Below the pieces are notes generated by a model, which saw nothing but the letters and a program-made list of their open reading frames with translations, did no database searches and had not been told where the DNA came from. Shown piece after piece: positions 47,125 through 57,325 of a stretch of DNA of 64,000 nucleotides. The translations under genes were made by a program, and so were the position numbers. The DNA is from Oncomelania hupensis (Eukaryota > Mollusca > Gastropoda > Littorinimorpha > Pomatiopsidae). Location of the stretch: contig CM072515.1 in the NCBI GenBank assembly GCA_036898135.1, positions 66,496,093 through 66,560,092 on the forward strand, given 5' to 3'. The stretch's first letter is position 1. Each line of letters starts with the position of its first letter.

Positions 47125-47602
47125 GAATACAGGTCGTTTCGGCGACGAGCCGTTTCGGCGATGTAGTTGGTCGTTTCGGCGTTGATCGTTTCGGCGTTGG
47201 TAGTTTCGGCGGCAGTTCAATTGGGCGATAGTTCGTTCTAGACCTGCTTTGGAACTTTTTAAAGTTTTGGGGCCTTGACTCGGGATTAAGTTCTTGATTA
47301 GGTACGAATCTGCGGACTCTACGACTCTGCGAAAGCTCGTAAAAACTGCTACTTCCTGTTTGCGGTAGTAGTCGGAACATGTGGTTTTTTTTTTTAGAAG
47401 GGAGGGGGGGGGGCGGTGGGGAGGAGGGGTTAGGGTTGAGTGACCGTTGACAAGTCAATGCTTATTGCATAGTTAGTTATTATTTATTTTATATGTTTGT
47501 GTGAGTGATTTTTTTGGGCGTTTCGGCGGCTGGCCCTTTCGGCGGTAGACCTATGTTTCGGCGGTGTCGCCGAAAAAATTACCGCCGAAACGACCTGCTA
47601 CC
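47125..47602. mobile_element. GTTTCGGCG-rich MITE with 8-bp TSD
   Basis: 478 bp flanked by ATATGACC at 47117-47124 and 47603-47610. The termini GAATACAGGTCGTTTCGGCG and (inverted) GGTAGCAGGTCGTTTCGGCG agree at most positions. GTTTCGGCG or its complement recurs many times just inside both ends, as expected of subterminal binding sites. An 8-bp duplication suits hAT-type transposition. It sits in the HARBI1-like intron. Confidence 0.7.
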
Positions 47603-47999
47603 ATATGACCTAGCTAAAAACGTACAGACACTATTGCTTTAATCTTAAATTTAATGTCTAAGAATGTTGTCAGACTTCCAACTCCAAATTTGTGTGACAC
47701 ATGCCACTCTTACGCGTAAAGTACCTGACAAATGACTATTATTATTTTAAACTATATGCAAATTCATTCACAAAAATATTCAGTACTACTTGCCACTGAC
47801 TATACTAATAACTTATAAAGTGTGCAACCTGCCCAGTCGAAAATGTTCTTGAAATTGATCATCTCTCATATTATCCACGACATCCATAAATCCCTGGCAT
47901 TTTGGAACAGGATTTCGAATTATTCCTGGAAGTTGTAATACTTGAATTAACCTTTGATGATCACTGGCATCGGCGATCTCTTCCGCAATAAACAATAAC

Positions 48000-49265
48000 A
48001 CATCTGTTAATGGAAGTGATGGAAGATTTAACACAAATTCTAGATAGGCATGAACCTGTAGACATCATATACCTGGATTTTCGCAAAGCGTTCGATAGTG
48101 TTCCACATGAACGACTACTACAAAAAATGAAGGCATACGGAGTAACAGGTAAAGTGTTAGAATGGACCAGATCCTTTCTTTCAGGCAGGACACAAGAGAG
48201 TTCGGGTTGGAGAAGCCTTATCGTCTAGCGCCAATGTATTAAGTGGCATCCCCCAAGGTAGTATTTTGGGCCCTATTTTGTTCACAATTTACATAAATGA
48301 TTTACCTGATTGTGTCAAAACCTCATGTAAAATATTTGCAGACGATACTAAAATATACGACAGAGCTTCAAATAGTACTCATATGCAGGAGGACCTCGAC
48401 AGACTTCAACATTGGACTGATGAGTGGAATTTGTACTTCAACGTTGAAAAATGCAAAGTAATGCATATGGGGCATAATAATCCCAATGCTGAATATTCCA
48501 TGAGTGTAAATGGCACTGCCAGAAAAATTACTACTTGTGTAGAAGAAAAAGACCTGGGGGTGACGTTTGATACAGGATTAAAATTTGATGTGCATATATT
48601 CAAAATGCTATAAGTAAAGCTAACAAGATGGTTGGGCTGATTAAAAGGACCTTCACGTTTATTGATAGAGATGTATTTGTCAAGCTATATAAAGCTTTGG
48701 TCAGACCACATCTAGAATATCTGGTAACGTCATTTGGCACGCTCACTTAATACGTCAATCAGTGGCAATAGAAAAAGTGCAACGTAGAGCCACGAAGCTC
48801 GTAAAGGAGTGTAGTAACATGTCGTACAGTGAGCGTTTACAGTTCTTAAAGTTGCATTCTCTAAAAGGTAGACGTGTGCGTGGTGACCTCATCGCGACAT
48901 ACCAAATTTATCATAACCATGTAGACCTGAGATGGGATTATTTCTTTGAGAGTACACACAGTTCAAAAACAAGAAACGCTGAGGGAAAGGTCTTTATTAA
49001 ACAATGTGATACTAACTTAAGGAAATATTGCTTTAGCTATCGGGTTGCTAATTTTTGGAATAACCTACCACCAAATTTAAAAAATGCACAATCAACTAAC
49101 ATCTTCAAAAATCTGCTTGATGCCAATGCTAAATTTGTTGATCTATTTATCGAATTCGATTGAATTCAAGAGAGGAAAATTTTAGCACCGAATGACCATG
49201 ACTGCTTTAAGAATGTAAAATACAAAGATGGGGCGTACACAGGCTTCACAGCCTATACCCAGCCT

Positions 49266-49302
<37 letters not shown>

Positions 49303-49305
49303 ATC
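48000..49305 (+). pseudogene. CR1/jockey-like LINE fragment
   Basis: Reverse transcriptase with motif A EPVDIIYLDFRKAFDSVPHE, then SGIPQGSILGPILFTIYIND, FADDTKIYD and the C-terminal EKVQRRATKLVKE and NFWNNLPPNLKN. It differs in sequence and tail from the RTE-like family. Frameshifts lie near 48195, 48605 and 48725. The 3' end is (CTA)n at 49265-49301. It has no endonuclease domain and is 5'-truncated within the HARBI1-like exon. Confidence 0.85.
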
Positions 49306-49821
49306 TGCAGCACCGACCTGTAAACAGGTCCGTGATCTGCAGGCATGGACGCTGCCATATTGGAAACTTTTAGTCATGCGCAGTTATTGCGAACGCGTTT
49401 TGGCGAGACTACAGAGACCGCACCGGAACTAAAAAAAATCATTACCAGAAAATCAATGCAACCTGTAGTTCAATATGTTTCAAAGCATAGAAAAGTTGCA
49501 AAAATCCTACCGTGCAAAAAAAAAGTTTATTTCCGAGCGCCACGATCGAATTTTTCCGATTTTTTCCTCTCAGCAAAATCCAATGCAAGACGAACATAGT
49601 TTTTTATGAACCTAGGGTTAATGTTGCCATGGTGTTTTAAACGCTCAACTTGTATACGACAAAGGCAAAAAAATTGGGTAAGTCCGTTTGCAATTGTAAC
49701 GTCAGGATGGCGACAGAGAAAGATTGTTCAAAGCAAAGTCTGAGAGAAACTAAAACAATTAATTATCTAACTATTAATGAAATAATTGCCAAAATATCCG
49801 GAAATTACGTTTTGTGAATGT
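49306..49821. other. Non-coding stretch
   Basis: CTGCAGCACCGACCTGTAAACAGGTCCGTGATCTGCAG contains a small imperfect palindrome at 49313-49343 (ACCTGTAAACAGGT at its centre). The ORF 49345-49599 has no recognisable motif and is not called. Confidence 0.4.
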
Positions 49822-49834
49822 ATTTTATTTTTTT

Positions 49835-50356
49835 CCATTCTCGAATGTTGTCCTGCCACCTCTTTTTCGGTCTCCCTCTTCTTCTACCTCCTTGCACTGT
49901 GCCTTGCAGAATGGTCTTTGCAAGCCCTGATGATCTGGTGACGTGGCCATACCATCGGAGTTTCCGTTTCTTCACCACTGTGAGCAGTTCATCGTGTTCA
50001 ATGGCTTGTGTGATGGTCTTTCGGACTTCGTCGCTGGTGATATGTTGGGTTTAGGAAATGCCCAGAAGTCTTCTGTAGCACCTCATCTCCATGCTTTGTA
50101 TTCTTCGTTGTAGATCTGCTTGTGAGGGTCCATGCTTCGCAAGCATATAAGAAGATGAATTAGATGACAAGGGAGCGCAGCAGTCTAGCTTACTTTGAAA
50201 TGTAGACTATAGGAGGACAACATTCGAGAATGGACTGGTTTGACACTGAGCGAAGCCATCAGGGCTGCTGAGGACAGAGAAAGATGGATTATGCTGGTTA
50301 AACGATCATCTGTGGTGCCCCTACGACATCCGAGTTACGGGACAGGATAGGATAGG
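49835..50356. mobile_element. RTE-like LINE 3' end, twin-primed (inverted 5' part)
   Basis: 49835-50209 is the minus-strand part of the LINE (RT C-terminal region) and about 50210-50356 the plus-strand 3' terminus with the GATAGG tail. Both parts end at the same LINE position (GGACAACATTCGAGAATGG, 19-bp overlap). Target duplications ATTTTATTTTTT lie at 49822-49833 and 50357-50368. One insertion event explains both pieces. Confidence 0.85.
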
Positions 50357-50369
50357 ATTTTATTTTTTG

Positions 50370-50571
50370 TTTAGCAACAATTGTGCTGTTACACAGCATT
50401 TTTTTGTAAACCAAAAAAAAAAAAGTGCCTAAATTTAATACAGGATAACATGTATATTGCAAAACCACAAAAAAGTTAAGTTTTTAACATAAGTTGAACA
50501 CTTTTTTTTTAATAGCAATTAAAGAGAAAACGCCGAATCAGCATTTTCAGCTTTTTTTTCAGTTTAGGACG
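50370..50571. other. AT-rich stretch before a candidate first exon
   Basis: T- and A-runs; TTTTCAGCTTTTTTTTCAG just before 50565 could be a branch/acceptor or a promoter tract. Confidence 0.3.
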
Positions 50572-50644
50572 ATGGCGCGGAAAAGAGGTACGTCTGCCAA
50601 AAAGAACAATTGTGGAAAGAAAAGCATCCCCAACCGCCAAGGCG
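50572..50644 (+). CDS. Candidate lysine-rich first coding exon
   Basis: ATG at 50572 opens MARKRGTSAKKNNCGKKSIP (24 codons plus one base), ending at a strong donor GCG|GTGAGT at 50644. Highly basic and hook-like, suggesting a nucleic-acid-binding N-terminus. No second exon can be assigned; a LINE fragment inserted 35 bp downstream. It could belong to the gene at 51735 or 53703, but the frame cannot be proven. Confidence 0.3.
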
Positions 50645-50678
50645 GTGAGTGTTATAGTGTGTTATATTGCTAGAATGC

Positions 50679-50872
50679 AAGGCACAGTGCAAGGAGGTAG
50701 AAGAAGGGGGAGACCGAAAAAGAGGTGGGAGGACAACATTCGAGAATGGACTGGTTTGACACTGAGCGAAGCCATGAGGGCTGCTGAGGACAGAGAAAGA
50801 TGGAGTATGCTGGTTAAGCGATCATCTGTGGTGCCCCTACGACCTTCGGGTTATGGGACAGGATAGGATAGG
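50679..50872 (+). mobile_element. RTE-like LINE 3' fragment
   Basis: Last roughly 60 codons (GGRRRGRPKKRWEDNIREW to YGTG-stop) plus GATAGG tail. The target duplication ATTGCTAGAATGC lies at 50666-50678 and 50873-50885. Confidence 0.9.
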
Positions 50873-51110
50873 ATTGCTAGAATGCGAAAACGACAGCCTT
50901 CTACATCTAATTGATAAATAATCATTGGAAGGGGAGGGGGAAGGAGGAAACTGTGTTTCCTCGGTTTTTAACTTGACTAGTATTGCTATTGCATTATTTG
51001 CCTTTAACTGGTCTGTCTTTATATTTGTATTGTACTAAGTAAATTGCACAAGAAGACAGGAAAATAATGTAAAAACAGGAAATATAATTGATATTTAAAC
51101 ATTGGCAGCG

Positions 51111-51200
51111 GCTCCGTACACAGTGACTGTGAACGGAACCGAAAGGCTCCGTACACAGTGACTGTGAACGGAACCAAAAAGCTCCGTACACATGCAGTAA
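51111..51200. repeat. 35-bp tandem repeat, about 2.5 copies
   Basis: GCTCCGTACACAGTGACTGT begins at 51111 and 51146 and partially at 51181. ORFs reading SLCTEPFGSVHSHCV on the minus strand are products of this repeat. Confidence 0.85.
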
Positions 51201-51734
51201 ACATACGCTTCTTGGGAACTCCCCGTGCCAAGGCTGGGAATTACTTGGGGTTCTTGGCATTGGCACACCAACCTTGCCCCAAGCAAGGCATCCTAGTTAT
51301 AGCCAGTCTGATCGCGCGCGTGATTGGATGCCAAGGAATTCCCACTGCAGCTAAAAATAAACTTCTTGGCGTCCAAGCATTAGCCTAGAACAATCTGCAG
51401 AATCGAAATTGTAAACAAATCAAAAATAATTTAAAGAAGTATTTATTGCATTCTATAAGACTAGAAAACTTTATATTTATTTGTATTCACTTATAGTTAT
51501 TTTATTTTATTTTAGTTGTAATTATTTTCAACCGCGGGTCTTAACCGTTCCGCGCAATTCAAATTTCCTATCCCGGTCGGTTTCTTCCCTTTGTGTCTTC
51601 ACACGCAGTCTCGAACGCACGTTGAACTCGATCTTGGATTTATCATTTTGCAAATTTCGACTGGGATTTGTGACTTCGCAGATTTTGTTTTGTGAGTATT
51701 GTTTATTTCAGTGTTTTTCATTCCATTGATCAGA
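51201..51734. other. Non-coding stretch, possible 5' region of the CACTA-like gene
   Basis: GC-richer than its surroundings near 51200-51380, with CGCGCGCG and inverted TTGGGAA/TTCCCA words. No gene is called. Confidence 0.35.
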
Positions 51735-51941
51735 ATGTCGCAAAACAGACGAATTCGGAAAAGGGTTGAACAAACCATTTCTGCATGTGAAAGAGAAATG
51801 GCATCTATCTCCGCTGAAAAACTAGCTAAAATGGTGGACAAAGATCTAATAGCCTTACCCTTAGGACTAGAACCTGAAAGTAACCATCGAAACACTGAAC
51901 AGCAACAGGCTCTGTCTACAAAGTTGGTTCACTTTTTGTGA
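51735..51941 (+). CDS. Candidate first exon of the CACTA-like transposase gene
   Basis: From ATG 51735 it reads MSQNRRIRKRVEQTISACER, then EMASISAEKLAKMVDKD, a basic helical N-terminus followed by a Gln-rich stretch ending near 51925. The frame stops at 51939. It lies 1.8 kb upstream of the transposase ORF, whose reading frame is open on its 5' side without a good start, so a spliced leader exon is expected. The exact donor is not clear (AAA|GTTGGT is one option). Confidence 0.3.
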   Translation: MSQNRRIRKRVEQTISACEREMASISAEKLAKMVDKDLIALPLGLEPESNHRNTEQQQALSTKLVHFL

Positions 51942-52093
51942 CATGGGTGCCCAAAAATAAAAGTTGTCAAATACATACATTTTGTGGTTTATTTGAAAGA
52001 TATGTATGTGTGTGATCATGCCATGCAGGTTAGAAGATAAGTTTTGACCTTATATGCATGTAGTCAGACCTTTAGTGTACACACTCAACGAAA

Positions 52094-53231
52094 TGTCCAA
52101 TGTAACACGGAAACCAAATAGTACTTAAAAACCAACAATATATATATATAAAGTTGGCAAAGAATCTTTATTTATAAAGAGATTTGCTATCAAATAGATA
52201 TAAGATTAAAAAGAAATGTTTACATTAGTAAAGAAGTTTATCTATTGATACATTATCAAGTCAATCAATTTTCTACAAATTTTAATCGTTAAAAGTTCTT
52301 TTATACTTAAAATGAAACAACCTGAAACAGCTACTGCACATACAAATTGTGTATAATATTATAACATAATCACAAAATAAAAGTGAGATCTTACAGGTCT
52401 CTATTAAAAAAAATCTGGTTCTTATTGTAAAAAAATTTTGTCCAATGTAACACGGAAACCAAATTAAGCTTGACGATAAATTATATTCGGATAAATAATA
52501 TTTATCAAACTTAGCGTATCCAAATCAAGTCAAATAATAAATTTAAATAAGTTTACTTGTCACTGCTGTTTCAAAGAGCATTTTTATTTATTCATTAACA
52601 AATTTTGAACGGATCTCATCATCCATCGGAACAAGAACGGCAAAAAAAATAATGGTTTCTTGGCTTCTAATTACGTTAGACTAGCCGGAGATCTATTTTC
52701 ATTAAAATAGGCACCACAGTCGAATTAAACTTATCCTAACAACTAAATAAACATAAAATATTATATAAACATGAAGAATCTTACTGTAAAGAGTCAGTTT
52801 TCTTGGTGACACTGCGTGCGTTGTCCAATGTAACAACTACGTGATACTCGGAAACCACACACAATGAAAAAGATTCTCCGCGTAAAATGAAACCACGCGA
52901 GAAGGGACGAGTGTATATATCAATCCGATAATGAGGCCTACTTTACGTCATTAAAATAGTCCTACTAGGTATGCTTTGAAATAAGCAAAATAAATTTGTG
53001 TGTTGTCCAGCGTCACACGAAAATCCGGAAACGATGTCAACCGATGCTTTTCAGACCATCAAAGCATTTACATAACGACTAAATTGTTATTTGTAAACAT
53101 TGGAATTCATTCATAACATCCCAACAAGAAAGACAACTCTAAAAAAAACATGTATTCTTGCGCTTAAGACGAAGATCAATTTTTGAAAACATTCTGCCTG
53201 TTTCGGAAACCATGCATTACGCTGGACAACC
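52094..53231. repeat. Left cluster of GTCCAATGTAACACGG motifs (subterminal-repeat-like)
   Basis: TGTCCAATGTAACACGGAAACC occurs exactly at 52094-52115 and 52439-52460. Variants lie at 52821-52855 and 53001-53033, with an inverted variant at 53203-53231. The repeats are dispersed, not tandem, and stop before the transposase ORF. CACTA elements carry such subterminal transposase-binding motifs; the assignment here is inference. Confidence 0.55.
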
Positions 53232-53702
53232 AAATTTACTCCGGCTATAATACACAAAATACAAAACAAATTGGTTTTGTAAGTACTGTGCATGTTTAAA
53301 CTATTACTAATGAGTTAGATTATAATAATTTTACGTGTTCTATGACATCTTTATTTATGTAAACACTTAGAAGAAAACCCGGTCATTCTCATGTCACAAA
53401 ATTAGGTCAAATTTTAGGCCACTTTCAGACATTTACAAAGCAAATACAAAGGTTCTATAGATATTTTCGTCTTGAAATTATTAATACTATCTCTCCGATC
53501 ATTTTTAAATAAGATAATAGCAAAAGGAAAGGCAAATAAGCAGCTTGTTGTGATAAATATTATCTAGAAAAGCAGCACCCCTCGCGGTGCTCAGCTTTGT
53601 AGACAGACCCAACAGCAAATAGTAGAAACCCTGCCTATTGAAACTGAGGAATTATCAGGCAAAACCAATATAATAGGTTCAGAGAAAAGTGACTCGACTG
53701 AT

Positions 53703-55649
53703 GTGGACGATTTCATCATGGATGATAATTTTAATGATGATTACTTTGATGCTCTTTCTGATGTCAGTTTTACAAATGATGACTTACATGATGATTTGAA
53801 CGAAGATAGTGGGATGGCAAAAGAAAATACAGATGAATTTCTGGGTTTTGAGTTGGGAATTTGGGCATCTTCCTTTGGCATTTCTTTTGCTGCTCTCTCG
53901 GCTTTGCTGCTGTTATTGCGCATTTACCATCCTCTGATTCCAAAAGATCCTAGGACCTTATTAAAAACCCCTCGTCAAAGCATGGTTAAACAAATTGATG
54001 GAGGTACATATTTCCATTTTGGACTGAAGAAGGCATTGATTTCATCAAAGAAATTGCTGGAGTATTTTGTTACAAATTTCACAACATGTTTACTCCATGT
54101 ACCTTGCATTTTCCTTCAAATCAATATTGATGGTCTTCCTCTGTTTAAATCGGCCTCCACACAGTTTTGGCCCATTCTTGGACGGTTGTGCCAGCCAGTA
54201 CAAAGTGATCCTTTTTTAATTGGATTGTTTTGTGGAGAGAAAAAACCTAGTAATCTACACGAGTATCTTGAAGACTTTATTAAAGAAGTGCAAGATCTTG
54301 AACAAGGTCCAGTTACTATTCCAGTTCAAGATCAAAACTTATTAATTGATGTCAAATTATCATGTTTTATATGTGACGCTCCTGCTAGAGCTTACGTTAA
54401 ACAAACAAAAGGTCACACTGGCTATTGGGGTTGTGACAAATGTAAACAAAAGGGGGTTTGGGAGGGTAAAATGACATTCCCCGATATAAAAGTAGATTTA
54501 AGAACAGATGAAGATTTCAGACTAGGCCGCATTAATGATGACCCACATCATACTGGAGATGTAGCCTCCCCTCTGCTGAGTGTTTTAAATATTAAAATGG
54601 TGAGTCAGTTTCCATTTGATTACATGCACATGGTTTGCTTGGGAGTCATGCGTAGACTACTTATGTTTTGGCTTAGAAGCCCTGTCAAGAAAGGACTGCG
54701 ATTAGGACATTTCACTATCAGCCAGATCACCTTAAGTTTGGATCATTTCAGAGAGTACATCCCTAGAGAATTTTCTAGGAAATGTAGGGGACTCCATGAA
54801 GTTGATCGCTGGAAAGCCACAGAATTTAGACAGTTTTTATTATATAGCGGCATAGTAGCTTTAAAAGGGAGACTTTCTGAAGCTTTATATGATAATTTCC
54901 TACTGTTATTTGTTGGTATTCACTGCCTAGCTAGTCCTGTTCTCTTCAGAACCCATGCAGATTATGCGCACAAGATTCTATCTAAATTTATATCTAATTC
55001 TATAGAGATTTATGGCCCTGATTTTGTTGTGTATAATGTGCATGGCTTAGTCCATCTTGCTGATGATGTCAAAATGTTTGGACCTCTTGATTCATTTTCT
55101 GCATTTCCTTTTGAGAATTTTTTATATCATTTGAAAAAACTTGTTCGCAAACCTCAATACCCTATTCAGCAAGTCGTTAGAAGAATAGGTGAAAGAATGG
55201 AACAAGGATTATTTGGAATTACAAGGACAGATAAAATATTGGGCGGAATTCTATTTAAAAAAGAGCATAAACATGGGCCAGTTCCAAGACAGGTACGTGC
55301 CTGCTGTAAGCAATATGAGCAAATAAGCTGGAACTCTTTGTTTTTTTCAATCAGTATAGGCAACAACTGTGTCAAGATCAACGATGCCTTTTATTTCATT
55401 CGAAATATTTTAACATTGATGGATGCAAGTGATCCTGTTCTAGTTGTTCAGCGCTTTACTCAAGTTATGGATTTTTTTAATAAGCCTAGTTTGAAGTTTA
55501 AATCTAGTGACTTTGATGTTTTTCAGTGTGGCAGACTGTCTGATGAGCTAGACACTGCTTGTATATCTGAAGTGCAGGATAAACTAGTATCACTGCCCTA
55601 CAAAGAAAGTTTTATTTTGTTTCCTTTGAATATCTTTAACAGCATTTAA
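53703..55649 (+). CDS. CACTA-like (CMC superfamily) transposase
   Basis: A 648-codon frame, the longest in the window, without internal breaks. It would cut and join transposon ends in the nucleus. Residues 1-45 are acidic. The RNase H-like core shows NIDGLPLFKS (Asp143), PFDYMHMVCLGVMRRLL (Asp306) and FPFENF (Glu471), fitting the D, D, E pattern of CMC transposases. A zinc-binding CFIC...GH...GCDKC (Cys221, Cys224, His238, Cys244, Cys247) lies between the two aspartates. The listed first codon is GTG; ATG at 53718 is the first methionine. The frame stays open upstream to a TAG near 53566, with possible acceptors such as GTAGACAG before 53610, so this is probably a downstream exon. It is flanked by motif clusters and by a companion gene. 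Confidence 0.8.
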   Translation: MDDFIMDDNFNDDYFDALSDVSFTNDDLHDDLNEDSGMAKENTDEFLGFELGIWASSFGISFAALSALLLLLRIYHPLIPKDPRTLLKTPRQSMVKQIDGGTYFHFGLKKALISSKKLLEYFVTNFTTCLLHVPCIFLQINIDGLPLFKSASTQFWPILGRLCQPVQSDPFLIGLFCGEKKPSNLHEYLEDFIKEVQDLEQGPVTIPVQDQNLLIDVKLSCFICDAPARAYVKQTKGHTGYWGCDKCKQKGVWEGKMTFPDIKVDLRTDEDFRLGRINDDPHHTGDVASPLLSVLNIKMVSQFPFDYMHMVCLGVMRRLLMFWLRSPVKKGLRLGHFTISQITLSLDHFREYIPREFSRKCRGLHEVDRWKATEFRQFLLYSGIVALKGRLSEALYDNFLLLFVGIHCLASPVLFRTHADYAHKILSKFISNSIEIYGPDFVVYNVHGLVHLADDVKMFGPLDSFSAFPFENFLYHLKKLVRKPQYPIQQVVRRIGERMEQGLFGITRTDKILGGILFKKEHKHGPVPRQVRACCKQYEQISWNSLFFSISIGNNCVKINDAFYFIRNILTLMDASDPVLVVQRFTQVMDFFNKPSLKFKSSDFDVFQCGRLSDELDTACISEVQDKLVSLPYKESFILFPLNIFNSI

Positions 55650-55989
55650 ACAAGGGACCAAACATGTAGCAATATTCAGTTGTTGATCAATGCAAGAAAC
55701 AAATACCAAAATAACCTTTCAGGTTACCCTTTAATGACAATACAAACTCATGCATAATTTAGAGCTATGCATTTTGTTAAGTTAGAAAAAGAGCAGGAAT
55801 ATATATGATGCTGTCTCAAAAGGTCAACCTAGAAATGTGACATTGCAGCAAAAAATTGAAAAGTGACTGAGACTTGCAGTTTTGATGTTAATGTGTGGTC
55901 TTAAGCTTAAATTTCATAAAAATAACATTTTAAACAAAATGTCTTTTCTGTTTACAGAGATACGCTTGGTAATAGGGGTGAAGGTGGCA

Positions 55990-57325
55990 TGTGTCGCGTG
56001 TGACAGTGGACAAAAGAAAATTTTTAATAAATTAAAGAAAATAACAGCTAAGCAATTTCCAAACACAGCCCAAGTAAGCATATTACTATTGAAGAAAAAG
56101 TATTAATTTACTTTTAGTATAAAGCATTTACCAGTACAAAATTTTGAAATGATAACTTTGTCCTGTCACACGCGACCAAACCATGAAGTTTATTTTTTCA
56201 AGAAAACAATCAAAACAACTTTAATAAATACCATCCATAGTTTATTTGCCAGTTTACATCTCAAGAAATATGATATTTTACTATAAATGAATAAAATCTA
56301 TTTTAATAAGCATTTACCATCCATATACTCTTTTTTTTGTCTAAAGTCGGTTGTGACAACTTTGTCTTTAGTAAAGACAAAGTTGTCACAACCGACATGT
56401 CACATCCAATGAACACTGAAATCATGATTAACTAGTAGAATTTTTAAAAAGTAAATTTGAGTAGAACACAAAAAAAGGTGAATGGCATATTTACTCATTT
56501 GCATATAGCACAAGAAAGATTTAAATAAACTCTGCAAAACAAAGCAGTCAAGGAATCACTTCGTCTTTTATCACTAAAAGTAAAAAACAAAAGCAAATTT
56601 AAAAGCACGTGTTTTCATCAGTGCATCAAGTGCGAAAAATGAAAAATAGCATCTGTAATTTAATTTTTAACATAGAATAAACCAGTTTATGTTAAGATAA
56701 AAATATTTTCTTACAATATTGATAGACTCTTTGATTGGTCGTAACATGTGGTCGGTTGTGACAAGGAAAAAACAAAATCGATAGAGAAACACCAACCTGG
56801 TCTTTTCAAAGCATCCATCTTGGAATGAAAACTTTGGATCGGAAATCTCAAGAGACTTTCGCTGTAACTATTTCCGTGTGAAAAGGTACTAATCGTCATC
56901 AATTTGTTAAATTTTCGGATTGGAAATGATGGTTACCGAAAGACAAAGGAATTACTTACGTTCAATTTACGATAAATTTACTATGAAAGAATTATTATTT
57001 TCATACAAAAAAACATAAATTAGTGAGGATAAGTAATGTTTAATCTGTCAATGATTTTTTTTCTTATTTAATCAGCATGGATGTTTAGCTATCTAAGAAG
57101 AAAGGCAAGCAACGTTGAGACAAAGTACGTCACGACCGATCACGTCATTTTTACAAACCCCCTAAACATAAATAAAAATGTTTTGCAAAGCTGAAAGACA
57201 TTTAAAGTTAAAAATTAACATTAATGCAACACATCAAACATAAAAAGTTCATTTGTTTCACTCAATTTTATTGAAAAGGAGATGGAGTTTTTTCAGGTCA
57301 CACAGAATGTCACATTCGCGCCAAC
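55990..57325. repeat. Right cluster of GTCACACGCGACC / GTCGGTTGTGACA motifs
   Basis: GTGTCGCGTGTGACAGTGGAC (55991-56011) and GTCCTGTCACACGCGACC (56160-56177) are inverse copies of one motif. It matches the left-side GTCCAATGTAACACGGAAACC at most positions. A second type, GTCGGTTGTGACA, occurs at 56346, 56384 (inverted) and 56751, with looser versions near 57130 and 57298. Confidence 0.5.
56345..56402. repeat. Perfect hairpin in the right cluster
   Basis: GTCGGTTGTGACAACTTTGTC (in the text: stem from AGTCGGTTG) and its exact inverse are separated by TTTAGTAAA-like loop sequence. It places two motif copies head to head. Confidence 0.8.

Larger units (their letters stand above)
46200..47995 (-). 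pseudogene. HARBI1-like (PIF/Harbinger) gene, two exons, truncated
   Basis: Minus-strand exon 47995(approx.)-47829 encodes GFMDVVDNMRDDQFQEHFRLGR, and exon 46383-46200 encodes LLPDTKLLIFLMYISNTSCMREVGILFNVSKSTVLNVVHEASEAI. The second is the helix-turn-helix region that precedes the DDE nuclease in HARBI1-like proteins. The donor CAG|GTTGCA (47829) and acceptor TTTACAG (46384-46385) are both phase 2, so the exons join in frame; the second exon ends AAG|GTATGC. The 5' side is cut by the CR1-like LINE near 47995, and no DDE exon was found downstream, where the GCGAAAA repeat begins. A domesticated or transposon-borne gene, now broken. Confidence 0.6.

Noticed and set aside
47063..47458. Pro/Arg-rich ORF of 131 codons
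   Set aside because: It lies largely within the GTTTCGGCG MITE and its repeated RRN-type words; not conserved evidence of a gene.
49345..49599. 84-codon ORF
   Set aside because: No recognisable motif, no splice or promoter support, low-complexity end.
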